In this document: piece after piece, positions 11,706 to 22,167 of the stretch
How the letters are laid out: each line of letters begins with the position of its first letter
Numbering within the stretch: the first letter of the stretch is position 1
Assembly: GCF_008831285.2 (NCBI RefSeq)
Contig: NC_045141.1
Span: 18,844,848-18,908,847, forward strand
Direction: 5' to 3'
Length of the DNA stretch: 64,000 nt
Origin: Nymphaea colorata
Lineage: Eukaryota > Streptophyta > Magnoliopsida > Nymphaeales > Nymphaeaceae
The notes under the pieces: generated by a model
What the model saw: the letters and a program-made list of their open reading frames with translations, nothing else
Database searches by the model: none
What the model was told of the DNA's origin: nothing
Made by a program: the position numbers and the translations under genes

Positions 11706-12160
11706 AAGCAAGGTTGAACATTGAGCCGAGTATCTGATGGGTACTCGGTCCTTGACTGAGGCTCAAGCCCTAAATTTGGGCATCAGGCCAGTCCCATAAT
11801 CGGGTCAGGTCAGACTAAGTTAGTCTAACAACTTATTCAAATCTTTATATATATATTGTGACAATCAGACTGGGCAATGGGCCGGGTTAGAGCTGCAGGC
11901 ATGAGCTATAGCTCGGCCTGAGCTGACATCCTATTGGGCTGGCCTGTCTCGATTGTAAGAAAAATAATATCAGAGATAAAAAGAAATATAGACAATGCAC
12001 TTAACGTGGTTTGGCTTCTTGCCATACAAGTTAGATTTTTCCATACAAGTATGCAGTTTAAAGTCACCCATAATTAAACATTGTTTATGGTGGTTACAAT
12101 CAGTTTCCCATTCCTTATAACTAAATCCACTTTCTTTTGAGTAGTCTCTTGTATTGCTGT
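11706..12160. other. Repeat-derived DNA: GC-arm element and copia-LTR-like trace
   Basis: About 11735-11955 is another GC-arm element (tactcggtcc, gggccgggtt, gctcggcctgagct) with a short AT core. About 11960-12060 has cacttaacgtggtttggc, a pattern frequent in plant copia LTRs. No gene. Confidence 0.35.
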
Positions 12161-12171
12161 CAATGTTGTAA

Positions 12172-12785
12172 AAGGCAATAAGGTGAGGCGAGAGGTTAAT
12201 TGAAACATAAGCTTTATGGACAAATTTGTGAATTATATAATATCTATAAAAATACTAACAAAACTGAAAAAAATGACTACAATACGAAGCATATCAATAA
12301 AGAACAATACACTACATATACAAACCACAATAATTTGTAAATCCAAAGACACAATGTCCTAACTTAATCAGTACAGCAAATGCTTGTGTAATTGGCCCAT
12401 AGCACTACCTATCCTAAAGAGTCAAAATGTTCTAATGAACTATTCAAACAGACAAAATCATAAGTTGTGCACTACCAACATTGTCAAACAAATAACCAAA
12501 ACTAGTTAAACCAATATTCAGAAGATAAAATCAACTAAGCATATTGAAATGTCTATATGTACAAAAATGACAAAAAGTAACAAATTTATGCAATTACATG
12601 AGATTTAACAAAGTTCAAATGTCTTTTGAAAGCAATTGGTCAATTGTATCTTCATCATTGGCATCTTCTTTAATAAAGAACAGCTCCTCTTCATTTGAGT
12701 CATTCATATATTGGATAGGCCTCTAGGCTTTACTTGCCTTCAAGCACGTTACAGTTCTCCTCAACATTTAGAATGAAATAAAAAA
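12172..12785 (-). mobile_element. Decayed hAT element, antisense 3' part
   Basis: The left end reads aatgttgtaaaaggcaata, resembling hAT termini and the start of the 39.25-kb element. Near the right end the minus strand carries an acidic reading frame (MNDSNEEELFFIKEDANDED..., from 12708 downward), like the acidic tails of hAT transposases. The stretch between is AT-rich and non-coding. No intact transposase and no target-site duplication identified. Confidence 0.4.
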
Positions 12786-13434
12786 ATCAAAAACCAACCT
12801 AATCTTTGCAAATCTTTGATATAATCATTCTAGCATAAACTTAATTTCTCCCTCTCTCTCGTTTTATAATAGGCAACTGAAGTATTTGGCTTCTCGCAAT
12901 TGAGCTGTCATTAATGGACTCCCCCATCTTATCCCTTTCTTGCTATATCGAATACCATTTTCTTTTGTCGAAATGCATCATTTAGTCTACACTTTGCTCC
13001 TTGTCCTGATCTAAAAAATTAACACAAACAGCATGACTCTGAAATATTTAGATCTACACCTTTCATAACAACCAGCATATATGAACATGATAAGCATAAG
13101 TTGATCAGCTCATGTTTTACATAGTCAAATGCATTCAACATTAGTAGAGCATGTGGGTCATGAGATTGTGACGTGCAAACATATGAATAAAATTCAAAAG
13201 TCCTTAATGTGAGCGCAAGAATAATTAAGAACATCTGATGAAGAGTAGCATGAACCCTTAATGTGAGTGCAAGAATGACACGCACGCCTGAGAAAGAAAT
13301 GGACAGTTCTAACTTCTAAACTTTGCAAGTCCCAGCACCGGCTATCTCCACACATACAGAGCAAGAACAAGAGAGAGGGCAGTCAGTCATATTATACCTA
13401 AAAAACGCACTGAATTCAACTGAGCTTAACCCTA
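12786..13434. other. Intergenic DNA, no gene seen
   Basis: A minus-strand open frame at 13019-13285 (88 codons) contains a repeated word (tccttaatgtgag / cccttaatgtgag at about 13201 and 13256) and no recognisable domain, so I do not call it a gene. Confidence 0.3.
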
Positions 13435-13945
13435 CTGGTGCCAGTATCAGCATGAGTATGTCAATGATTTAGACACACCCCAATAATTGATTGGGTTCTG
13501 AATTCGTGAATTCAAGTAGTTGGATTTATTGGGAAGAATCACATTTAATTAGTAATAAGATGCAAATATGGTATAAAAATTTTCTCAGCAAATCTGTTAT
13601 TTAAATATCTAATTTTTTAACATCAAAATCTAATGTACAGGTAGAAATTCAAATATGTACCTATTTTTTTGTTATTTACATACGAATTCCATTCCAAATC
13701 AAATTAAGCAATATTTGAATGGCCAAATATGGTTACAGCAAGATCAAATTCAAAGATGATCAGAGAGATCTCTTGTTTGCCCAACGATGTGGTCTGTGGC
13801 TCATAAACATCAGTCTACAACCTATTTTTTTTCTCAGCTAGAGTTATTTGAATCGCATTAATACAAAGCAGCTAAATCTACCAACTAGCCTGTTTGCATT
13901 ATTCATCTTTCACATCAATTCCACGGTGTCTGAACATGTGCAGCA
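13435..13945. repeat. Dispersed ~550-bp repeat, copy 2
   Basis: Collinear with 7259-7825: cagcatgagtatg, aattcaagtagttggattta, aacatcaaaatctaat, gtacaggtagaaattc, aattccattccaaatcaaat, cattaatacaaagcagctaa, gtctgaacatgtgca. This copy sits directly upstream of the promoter region of SDR-B. Non-coding. Confidence 0.65.
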
Positions 13946-14230
13946 AGTGAACAACTTTATGAAATATAAAATGCTAGCTTTCCACGTTGCTCAATGCTAA
14001 TATTGAATCTTAAGCGCTTCCCAAGGAAAACATCAATCTTATGACAATTAACATAAAAAAGAAAGAGCAGCTTTGTGAATTGCTATAGAGTATGACAAAT
14101 GTTTCCATCAGATCACAGATGAACCTCAAATCTTGTTTTTTCCTTTGTGGGTAACCTGAGTTTAGGCAGAGTTTGCTAGAAGGTATCTTATCAAGTGCTG
14201 CGTTTGCTTTTTTTTTTTTTTTTTTCTAAG
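13946..14230. repeat. Orphan copy of SDR 3' flanking DNA upstream of SDR-B
   Basis: About 13951-13985 (gaacaactttatgaaatata and following aaatgctagct) matches 17012-17045 downstream of SDR-B, and 14085-14225 (ttccatcagatcacagatg, acctcaaatcttg, ttgtgggtaacctgagttt) matches 17450-17525. The order is the same as downstream of SDR-B, so this looks like the tail of another SDR gene copy whose coding part is gone. A poly(T) run sits at about 14210-14225. Confidence 0.55.
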
Positions 14231-14783
14231 CAGAGTTTAAGGGCAATTCTTGGAGTTTTTCCAAAGTTTATATTCAGATAAGAGCCACCCTTCTATGATT
14301 TTTTCGAGCAAGCTGATGTAAAGGCAATATTTACCATATAGGGCCCCTGCCAATATGATGCACAGCCAATATATATCGGTCCATTGCCAATATGATACAG
14401 GGCCAATGCATGTGTACATTTTCTTTAAAATCAATTTAAAGTAAGTTTTAAGTTTCCAAAATTCTAAAGAATGAGGCAATATTTATATATGCCATACCAG
14501 TGATCAAACTGTTGATACCGATGTATACAACAATGCTTGTTACCCGAATGAAAATGCAATGGACATGGCTATGTTCTTGGGAGGCCAATGTCAGCATCGG
14601 TGGGTCAATGCTTTGATTGAATTTCACAGTTCAACAAGCAGCAGGTAGTGCCCTCCAATTTGATGTCATTTTGGTGGCTTCTGTTGGCCATTTCGACCAA
14701 AATTTCTAAACGAATATTAGTTGGAGACTGATTAACTGCATCCACAACCATTGGTTGGATGGGATAGGTGCGCACGTTTTATC

Positions 14784-14790
14784 TATAAAA
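14784..14790 (+). promoter_or_regulatory. TATA box of SDR-B
   Basis: TATAAAA lies 97 bp upstream of the SDR-B start codon. This would place transcription start near 14815 and leave a leader of about 70 nt. Predicted from position and match only. Confidence 0.7.
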
Positions 14791-14886
14791 AGCCATATGC
14801 ATTTGAACTTGGAGAAGCCAGGAACTTAAGAAGTGCAGAAGCAGCAACAACAGAAGAAGGGTTTCTGTTCCAAGTGATTCGATAGG

Positions 14887-16790
14887 ATGAGCAGCAGCCA
14901 ACTTGCTTCCGTTGCCCAAAGGTTTGTGGTTATTTCTCAGCTTTTCATTAGTTGGTACCTCTTTTTTTTATCCTTTAGTTTGCAACTTATTGTGCTGTTT
15001 CTTTATCTCAACTTTCCTTAACATTGTTCTGTTTTTGTTTTGGGAGGAGTTTTCCTTCTTGTTTGAACTAAAGTAGAGATGGACATGTGAAATTTCTTTT
15101 ATGCTTTTTTCTTTGGCTGGCTTCAAACTTCACAAAATCATGCACCTAGCAAAAAGGGGGCTCCCCTGTTTCCGGGTATTAAGGAGTACTTTGCGTGTAG
15201 ATAGCAGTTTCAGCAGCGTTCCATGTATAGGTCTCTGTTTCACAGTAAAACTATGACTGTCAAAAATCCTATATATGGAAGAAAGTTTGCTCCGAAAGAT
15301 TCTGTCTGTGGATTCAAAAAGGAAAATCCGAAAGTTTCACCAAGAATTCTTTAACTAATATGTTTCTAAACATCGCGGAAAAGGGCACATGATATTTTCA
15401 GCCAAAGAACGACGAATTTTGAAATCTGGTGTTCTAGCTTCTGCGGACACTAACAGGTTTCCTTCAAACATTACAATTTTCTCACAGTAAAATTGTACCT
15501 GTCAAGAATCCAATATATGGAAGAAAGTTGCTCAGAAAAATTCTGTCAATAGATCAAAAAGAAAAAACCGCTTCTTTAAAAAGTTTCACCAAGAATTCTT
15601 GAACTAATGTGTCCCTAAACATTATGGAAAGGGCCTATGATATTTCCAGCCAAGAAAACAGGGATTTTGAGAACCTAGTGTTCTAGCTTCTGCTCACACT
15701 GACAGGTTTCCATCATACATCGCTGCTTTCCTCAAAATTTCAGCCGCTATTAGCCATATGGGTGGCCTCACTGAAGATGGGAGCAAAGAGATCGTCCAAT
15801 AAAGCATGTAAATTGGTTAGAATATGGTTTTGAGTCCTGGTTTTAAATATATAACAAGAAGCTAGCAGAAGAACAATCTAGAGCATAGAAAACACAATGG
15901 CGGCTTCAAAATGCTAATAATGTGGGGATTGTTTCAAAATATTGGAGATATTTATGACTGGAATCTAGGCAACCCCAAACTGATAGACCGAGTTCCGTGT
16001 ATATACTTGAAGGCTAAAAGGGAAAGTAGCACTCATAACCGGCGCAGCTAACGGGATCGGCCTAGCTACAGCCAAGTTGTTCCATCGCCATGGCGCCAAG
16101 GTAGTGATCGCCGATATCCAGGACGAGCTGGGCGAGAAAGCCTACCATGAAATTAGCTCCAATGGCGGTGACGGTGCGATGTACGTCCATTGTGATGTCA
16201 CCAGTGAAGAAGACGTAGCCGGTGCCGTTGATGGCACTGTTGCCAAGTACGGCAAGCTCGATATCATGTACAACAACGCCGGCTACACCGGTCCGTCGAA
16301 CCCAAACGTGCCGGAGATTGACAAGACCCTATTCGAGAAGCTCTTGAGCGTCCACGTAGTTGGTGGCTTCCTTGGAGCCAAGCATGCCGCAAGGGTCATG
16401 ATTCCGGCGAGGCAGGGCAGCATAATCTTCACGGCAAGCGTGTGTTCCGTCTTAGGTGGCCTTGGCCTTCCGGCGTACTGCGCATCAAAGCATGCGATTG
16501 CGGGCTTGTGTAAGAGCATGGCCGTAGATCTTGGGCAGTTTGGGATCAGAGTCAATTGCATATCACCATATGCTGTGTTCACTCCTCTTATATCTGGATT
16601 CACAAATATGAATGAATCTGAGTTCTACAATGAAGCAAGCAAGCATGCCTTCCTGAAAGGGGTGAATCTTAAGCCGGAGGACGTAGCTGCAGCCGCACTG
16701 TACTTTGCAAGTGATGACTCCAAGTACACAAGTGGTCACAACCTTGTTCTGGATGCAGGTTTCACCATTGGTTTGAGAGGCAATTATTGA
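14887..16790 (+). CDS. SDR-B: short-chain dehydrogenase/reductase, SDR110C type, with Asn-to-His change in the catalytic tetrad
   Basis: Two exons: 14887-14921 and 16013-16790, with a 1091-bp GT-AG phase-2 intron. The split codon AG|G keeps the frame through QRLKGKVALITG. Product 270 aa, full length. Motifs in the same numbering as SDR-A: TGAANGIG (21-28), Asp46 (NAD(H) type), NNAG (99-102), Ser154, Tyr167, Lys171. The odd point is residue 126: SDR-A and the family have Asn (SVNVVGG), whereas this copy reads SVHVVGG, so the tetrad Asn is His. The frame is otherwise intact, and the TATA box and introns look normal. It may be active with altered catalysis, or a non-catalytic paralog. It is divergent from SDR-A 12.8 kb away. 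Family certain, substrate unknown. Confidence 0.92.
15239..15722 (+). repeat. Tandem duplication (~242 bp) inside the SDR-B intron
   Basis: Two successive copies start at about 15239 and 15481. Shared landmarks: cacagtaaaa, ctatatatggaagaaag / caatatatggaagaaag, agtttcaccaagaattctt, gtgttctagcttctgc, acaggtttcc. Divergence and small indels show that the duplication is not recent. Confidence 0.8.
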
Positions 16791-16796
16791 GGAAGT

Positions 16797-17345
16797 GGCC
16801 CTGTGAAAGGATATGGACTGTCATTTTTATTAGAACCCATGGAGAAGCACACAGTGAACAGCACCATCAGCATTGGATGAATAATGATGGATGCTTCAAT
16901 GCTTGTCATCTACCTTCTAGTTCTAGCCAAAGAAATAAATGGAAAGAGAGGAAACAGAAAAATGGTTTACTGTTTAGCTTGCAGAAGATGTTGGCTTCTG
17001 CAAGCACCAGGGAACAACTTTATGATATATAAAATGCTAACTTCGCGTTTTCAATTCAAGGAAGAACCCATGTGAAAAGATAATGGCTAATTTTTATTTG
17101 AACCTATGGCGAAGCACCCAATGAACAACATCATTGGATGAATAATGGCTGATGCCCTCAACTCATTTGGGTACGCAGAACGATGCTTGTTATCTATCTG
17201 TTACCCAAAGAAATAAATGGAATCAGAGAAAAAGGAAAAATAAACAGAAAATGGATTCGAATTCTGGTTTGTAGAAAGCGTTTGGCTTCCGTAAGCACCA
17301 GGCTGCAAGAAATTTTTGATACATAAAATGCTTGATAGCCATTTT
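16797..17345 (+). repeat. Tandem duplication (~270 bp) just downstream of SDR-B
   Basis: Unit 1 (about 16797-17060) and unit 2 (about 17067-17345) share, in order, tgtgaaaggata / tgtgaaaagata, gaagcac, ttggatgaataatg, atgcttgt, ccaaagaaataaatgga, ttggcttc, caccagg and atataaaatgct / acataaaatgct. The first unit begins right after the stop codon, so the duplication involves the 3' UTR. Confidence 0.8.
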
Positions 17346-18058
17346 GCTCAGAGCTAGTGGACAATCTTAAAGTGCATTTTAATGAAAAAATCGATCTTAC
17401 AACTAACTGCAGAGAGTAGAAACAGTTAATTTTACAATTGCTGTAATGTAAGATGAATGTATCCCTGTGACATGCACGGCACCTCAAATGTTGTTTCTCC
17501 TTTTGTGGTGTGTCGGGCTTTGACCATTGCCTAATAAAACGTGAAATAAAAAATATTTAAAAAAACACAAAAAGCAAACCGTCTTTTCTCATTTTTCCCC
17601 TTCTTTTATTTTTCATGTTCTTTTGTAGTTTTTAGTTACCATTTTTTTTCTTTACATTTTATTTTTAAGATTTTGGCCATCTTTTTTCTTCAATGATTAA
17701 TTGCTTTAAGATTTGTCTAAATTTTTCCCATAGAAAACAGCTTTGTCGTTTTATATCCATACAAAAACTCACTGTTTACGATATTGCTAGGTATAGTTTT
17801 GACAGCATTCTGTATTACTGAACTCTTAGAAGCGCTTGGATGCATACGCCGGCCACCAGAGTTGCTAACTATTGTCTTGCCGCTTTGTCCTCTCTGTTGC
17901 GAGATATCGGTATCACCGCGTTACCCCTGTGATTCTCCTGTCGCGTTGTGGCTGAAGCCTGTCTCCACCTTGCTTTCTCTCCTTCCTTACCTCACCACCC
18001 ACATTAGCTCCCCCTTTTGTGCTCTATTTTTTTTTACTTTTTAAATGCCATAAATGCC
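17346..18058. other. Downstream DNA of SDR-B
   Basis: About 17445-17525 is the third copy of the SDR 3' flank segment also found near 9990 and 14090. The rest is T-rich; an open frame at 17784-18044 has no recognised domain. Confidence 0.3.
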
Positions 18059-18059
18059 A

Positions 18060-18230
18060 ACATGTGATGTTTGTGTTATTAGTTTCTCATTTATTTTATT
18101 TTTTTCTTATTTTTAGTTTTTCTAAAATTTTTAAAAAATAACAATTTTTTTTTCAAGCTCACCATATTATATTCCAGAAAAACCTCGCCATTTAAAACTT
18201 AGACATTTGTGACTATCAACTACTAACTCA
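18060..18230 (+). mobile_element. Terminal fragment of a transposon family shared with the 47.6-kb hAT region
   Basis: gtgttattagtttctcattt, cttatttttag, ttttcaagctcaccatatta, ccagaaaaacctcgcc, tttaaa and atttgtgactatca occur in the same order and spacing as at 47585-47755 and, inverted, at 55745-55905. Non-coding. Confidence 0.6.
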
Positions 18231-18469
18231 TTAACTGTTAGTGGAGGATCTGGACGGCAAAGTTTTTACAAATATGGTCATTACTTTAGTGTTGCCGATA
18301 TTTGGTTACTTACCGACGTGACAACTCTCTACCGCGGATTTACCACTCTCTTTCCCCCAACCAAAAAACAAAATGCCAGTTTTACGGAAACTTGACTTTG
18401 TGAAAACTAAATACACACTGAAAAAGGAATGTTGAAGGCAAAACGATGTTTCTCCTCCAACAATGCCTT

Positions 18470-18706
18470 TTTTGGTTTGTTTGGATGGCTATAAAACAGA
18501 GTTCTTAGAAAAATGAGTTTTCCGAAAACACTGTTTATATTAGGGAGTGAAAAAACTACCGCCTCTAGTTGTTCATCTAAAAACCAGTTTTTGTTTGTCC
18601 ACCAAAGAAAAAAAATGCTTTTCAAAACTCATTAAAAAAAATCAGTTTTACAAAACCAAGTTTTCTAAATAAGCATTTTTTTCAATCTGCCATCCAAGCA
18701 CTGCCT
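18470..18706. mobile_element. Small MITE with inverted ends
   Basis: tttgtttggatggct at about 18475 and tgccatccaagcac at about 18690 are inverted ends. The inside is rich in aaaac/gtttt words (also partly inverted) and is non-coding. Confidence 0.55.
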
Positions 18707-18889
18707 GTGTTTTAATATTTTTAAGAAAATTAATTTTGTAACTGTTGTCATCAAACCTAAACCTAACAGGTTTCATGTACCAAACACTCCAACCGCCCTT
18801 TTTTTTTTTGGAGTACTTTTCCATTCCATTCTTACCATTAGAATTGACAGATATTGGATGTTGTGGTGTTGCATAATCACTATGCATAG

Positions 18890-19290
18890 GTAGAGGTGCC
18901 GATCTAATTGTCCTGCCATTTCAACCAGTCAAGCCAACTCGAGTTAAAACTCCATTCGAAGTCCACTCGTGAGTGAGTTTGAATCAAGATATGAACTCAT
19001 TTAGTTTAGGACTTGATTAAACTTGTGATAAGACTTCCTTTTTTATCACAAGTAAAAAATTACCCCGACTGTCTTCTCTTTGAAGCTGGGAACACGCATG
19101 TTTAGCATTCAAAACTGAATGTTTCATTATATGATAAAAATATGTTTTTCTTTTTATACATGACTCAGCTAAGCTCCAGCCAAACCTTGGCTCAAGCTTA
19201 GCTGAGCGAGCTCGATCTCTTTAAGCTCTAGCCGAGTCAAGCTCAAGTTAGCCATCGACTCAAACTCGACTCATGAACAGCCTTACACAT
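18890..19290. other. GC-arm repeat element (gagctc/ctcgag words)
   Basis: Arms with aagccaactcgagtt / ccactcgtgagtg on the left and gagcgagctcgatctc / gactcaaactcgactca on the right flank an AT-rich middle. It is similar in design to the element at 2956-3203. Non-coding. Confidence 0.4.
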
Positions 19291-20429
19291 AAACAAGGGA
19301 AACAGAAATAATGAAAACGATGAGTAGAAATTTGAGCCATAGTTTTATCTGATTAACAAATCGGACAAAAAACCAAGGTAGTGGGTCCGGACTGGCCTCA
19401 GTAGGGTTGGTCCCTGTTAATTTTTCGCACTGTTTAGGTTGAAAGCAAGAAGCTTTTTTCTTTTTTTCAAGTTCATGCTGACCTACTTGTACATACTGAA
19501 AAGGTATCTTACTCGTCTTTTTCATAAAGTGCTACAACTTAGACTTTTTAAAGTTATATTCATCAGATAAATTAACTTTCACAGTGACAATGAAGCCCTA
19601 TGTGATCTTCTAGCTTATTTTCAACGTTACTGTTAGTTTAGTGAAAGGTGTAAATGCATGAGTTATGTTTCACCCAAGAGGAGACCTATTTTCGCTCTGT
19701 CCGATCATGAACTATCTCCATTTATAGGGCTATGGAATTCGCCTGAAGTGCTGATTGGAAAACAATCCATTGTCAGATGTTTTGCTTTGAAGAACGTGGC
19801 TCTTCACAGCTTACTGGTAAGTATGATGCGCGAGAAATGATGGTACTTGTAAAAGAGAAAAAGTAGGCATTCCGGTCTCTATTTGTAGAGGAGAAGAAGT
19901 AGACATTAAAGACCTAGCAACTAAGATTCTTTTCCACGTAATTTCACTTAAGAAATGGATTCCAACCTTAATTTTGGTGGTAAGTTTAGCTATCTTTTAT
20001 CCATCTATTATCTATGAGAATAGTACTGACAATATCCGCACCAATATGTTCATAACTATTTACACCTAAGTCACATTGGTACTTCAATGAGATCCTTCAT
20101 AACCATGTTACTGCACCCATATCTAAAATGGCTACTTGAACATATTTAAGTATTTTTCTAGCATGAACTACTTAATTTTACTTGATTTTTTGTTAACTCA
20201 GTTTCCATTCTGGTTTTTAGAGTTATTGTACATTGATACATATAGTTTTTATTTATATCACTTGCTTATTTAAATGTTGCTTTCTAAAGTCATCATGTTT
20301 GTACCCGTATTTCTATACTCATACCCAAATCATACTTGTGCCCGCCCCCTTGCGACTTGATAAAGAAAACAGCATTGATCTATTAGCAATATCTGTAGAC
20401 ATGGTATGTATTTTTTTTGTGGCCAATGA
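19291..20429. other. Intergenic DNA with one exon-like frame
   Basis: The frame 19658-19840 reads like protein (contains FIGLWNSPEVLIGKQS) and reaches ALHSLL just before a good donor (gtaagt at about 19817), but no partner exon or family was recognised. The rest is AT-rich with no feature. Confidence 0.25.
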
Positions 20430-20690
20430 GATAATAAAATATCCAATTATCGTTAACGCTTGGATTCAGTACGTGTAAAATTATGGATATAGTTCTATAT
20501 TTCTGTTATTCGAGTACGATTCCATTACAAAAACAAATTAAACAATCTTTCGGTAGTCAAATATCGGTTATCCATATGCCTTATTCAAAATCTCTAGTTC
20601 ACTGAATAACATGGTCGATGGCACACGTTAGACTACAACCTATTATCTATTTACTTTATAGTTTAAAAAAATAACACAAAAAAATGTTTT
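20430..20690. repeat. Dispersed repeat, partial copy 3
   Basis: Shares tatttctgttattcgagta, cgattccatta, caaattaaacaatctttcg, gtcaaatatcggtta, ctctagttcactgaa, acctatta and agtttaaaa with the inner part of the copies at 7450-7700 and 13640-13830. More decayed than those. Confidence 0.5.
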
Positions 20691-22090
20691 TCTTTGTCGA
20701 CCAATATCATTTTGCCAACAAAGCAATACCACATGTACCTGGCTGGTAGGCAACTGGTATTGGTTATGGATGCTGCTCGACTTAGTTGTACCAATGGGCA
20801 AGGCCTAGGTGACATATATTATAGGTCCATCAATCGATGCTTTTCATAGAAATCCACTTCTACGTTGGGTGGTCTGGGCAACGGGCCAGGTATCCAAGGA
20901 TCACCTGGCTGGACGAAATTCGATTAATTTTTTATTATTTTTATTTAATAATAATATATAATTTATAATTAAAATATATTTTATATTCAAAAATTTATTT
21001 TATATTTAAAAATATTTTTATTTTAATGACTTCGGGTATCGGGCCAAGCCCAAGCAAAGGTTTCTACCATCTGAGATGCCCAGGTCTACTTACAATATAT
21101 GTCAGCTAATAAAAATTCATCCCCAAATATGACCTAATAGAAAATTAGAAATCCACCTATGCCTTGTGTAGGCTCCCTTAACATGTCACCTAAATCTCAC
21201 CCGTTTGTACAAATGGGTTAACTGGTACTAAGAACCACCGCCCACCACCAGCAAGATGGTATCTAATCGACAGAAAAAAAAATTGCGTGTTCATTATTTT
21301 AAACTGAAAAAGAAATAGAAAATAAGTTGTAAGACTTCAGCAGCAGCACTCGCAAGCCGATATCTCAACTTCGACTAGAAGCCAGCTGCTCAATTCTGCC
21401 TCTTTTTAGGTAAATATCACCATTTGTTAATAATAAATTTATTTTTATTTCCCACTTACGGCTATTATATTTAACATATTATGAGAACCTTCGTATCCAA
21501 GGTTTCTATTATAACCTTCTTTGGGCAAGGAGTCCCACTTCGCTCTCTAGCAATAGAACTCTCACCTAGTTGCTACTCTTGGATGGCACCTAGTTTCCAC
21601 CTGGCGAGTCGACGATAATTTTGTGGATCTGGCTTCAATTTTACAGTCTGGAAAGAATGTGCTTAGCTGCAGATTAGAGGTCGGATGGCGATTCTTAGTG
21701 CTAATAAGAAATGGAAGAACTGGTTTAATGGAGTTTGGAAATGGCCGCTACTGTAGTCATCAGAGTTGCAATAATTCTGTCATAGCCTTCTTATCTGATT
21801 ATGGCAATCTGATCAGTTAATCTCCAAAGCCGTTGGTGGGTCTCAATTAATGTGCAAACTCTGAAAGGGAGAATCCAAAGTCTAGGATTGTGATGATTCC
21901 GCAAATTATGATCTGCTAAGAAATTCCAGTATTGTTTTGTAATCCTCCCTTCTGGATGTTTTCTTGGAAGTTGTGTTTAGGTTCTAACGAAGGGGAGGGC
22001 CTTCCAGCCCTATTTTTGTGGGGAAATAAAAGGAACCCTAGACAAGTTTTCCGGATCATCAAACAACTTTTGTGTTGATTATGTTCTTAC
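20691..22090. other. Intergenic DNA with a GC-arm element
   Basis: About 20868-21070 is another GC-arm/AT-core element (tctgggcaacgggccag ... cgggtatcgggccaag). About 21340-22080 is less AT-rich, with an open frame at 21623-21820 but no recognisable domain. No gene called. Confidence 0.3.
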
Positions 22091-22167
22091 CTTTCCCCTT
22101 TTTCTTTTGGTGGTGGTGCTGCTGCTGTTGCTCCTGTTGGAGCTGCTGCGACGCCCATACGTTTCAC
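22091..22167 (-). other. Possible exon of an unknown minus-strand gene
   Basis: Flanked on the minus strand by a good acceptor (cctcaacag) and donor (AG|gtaaga). The 77 nt translate to an Ala/Pro-rich, then basic segment (VKRMGVAAAPTGATAAAPPP followed by KEKGER). No partner exon in matching phase was found. An Ala/Pro-rich frame can arise by chance from GCA/CCA repeats, so this is weak. Confidence 0.2.
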
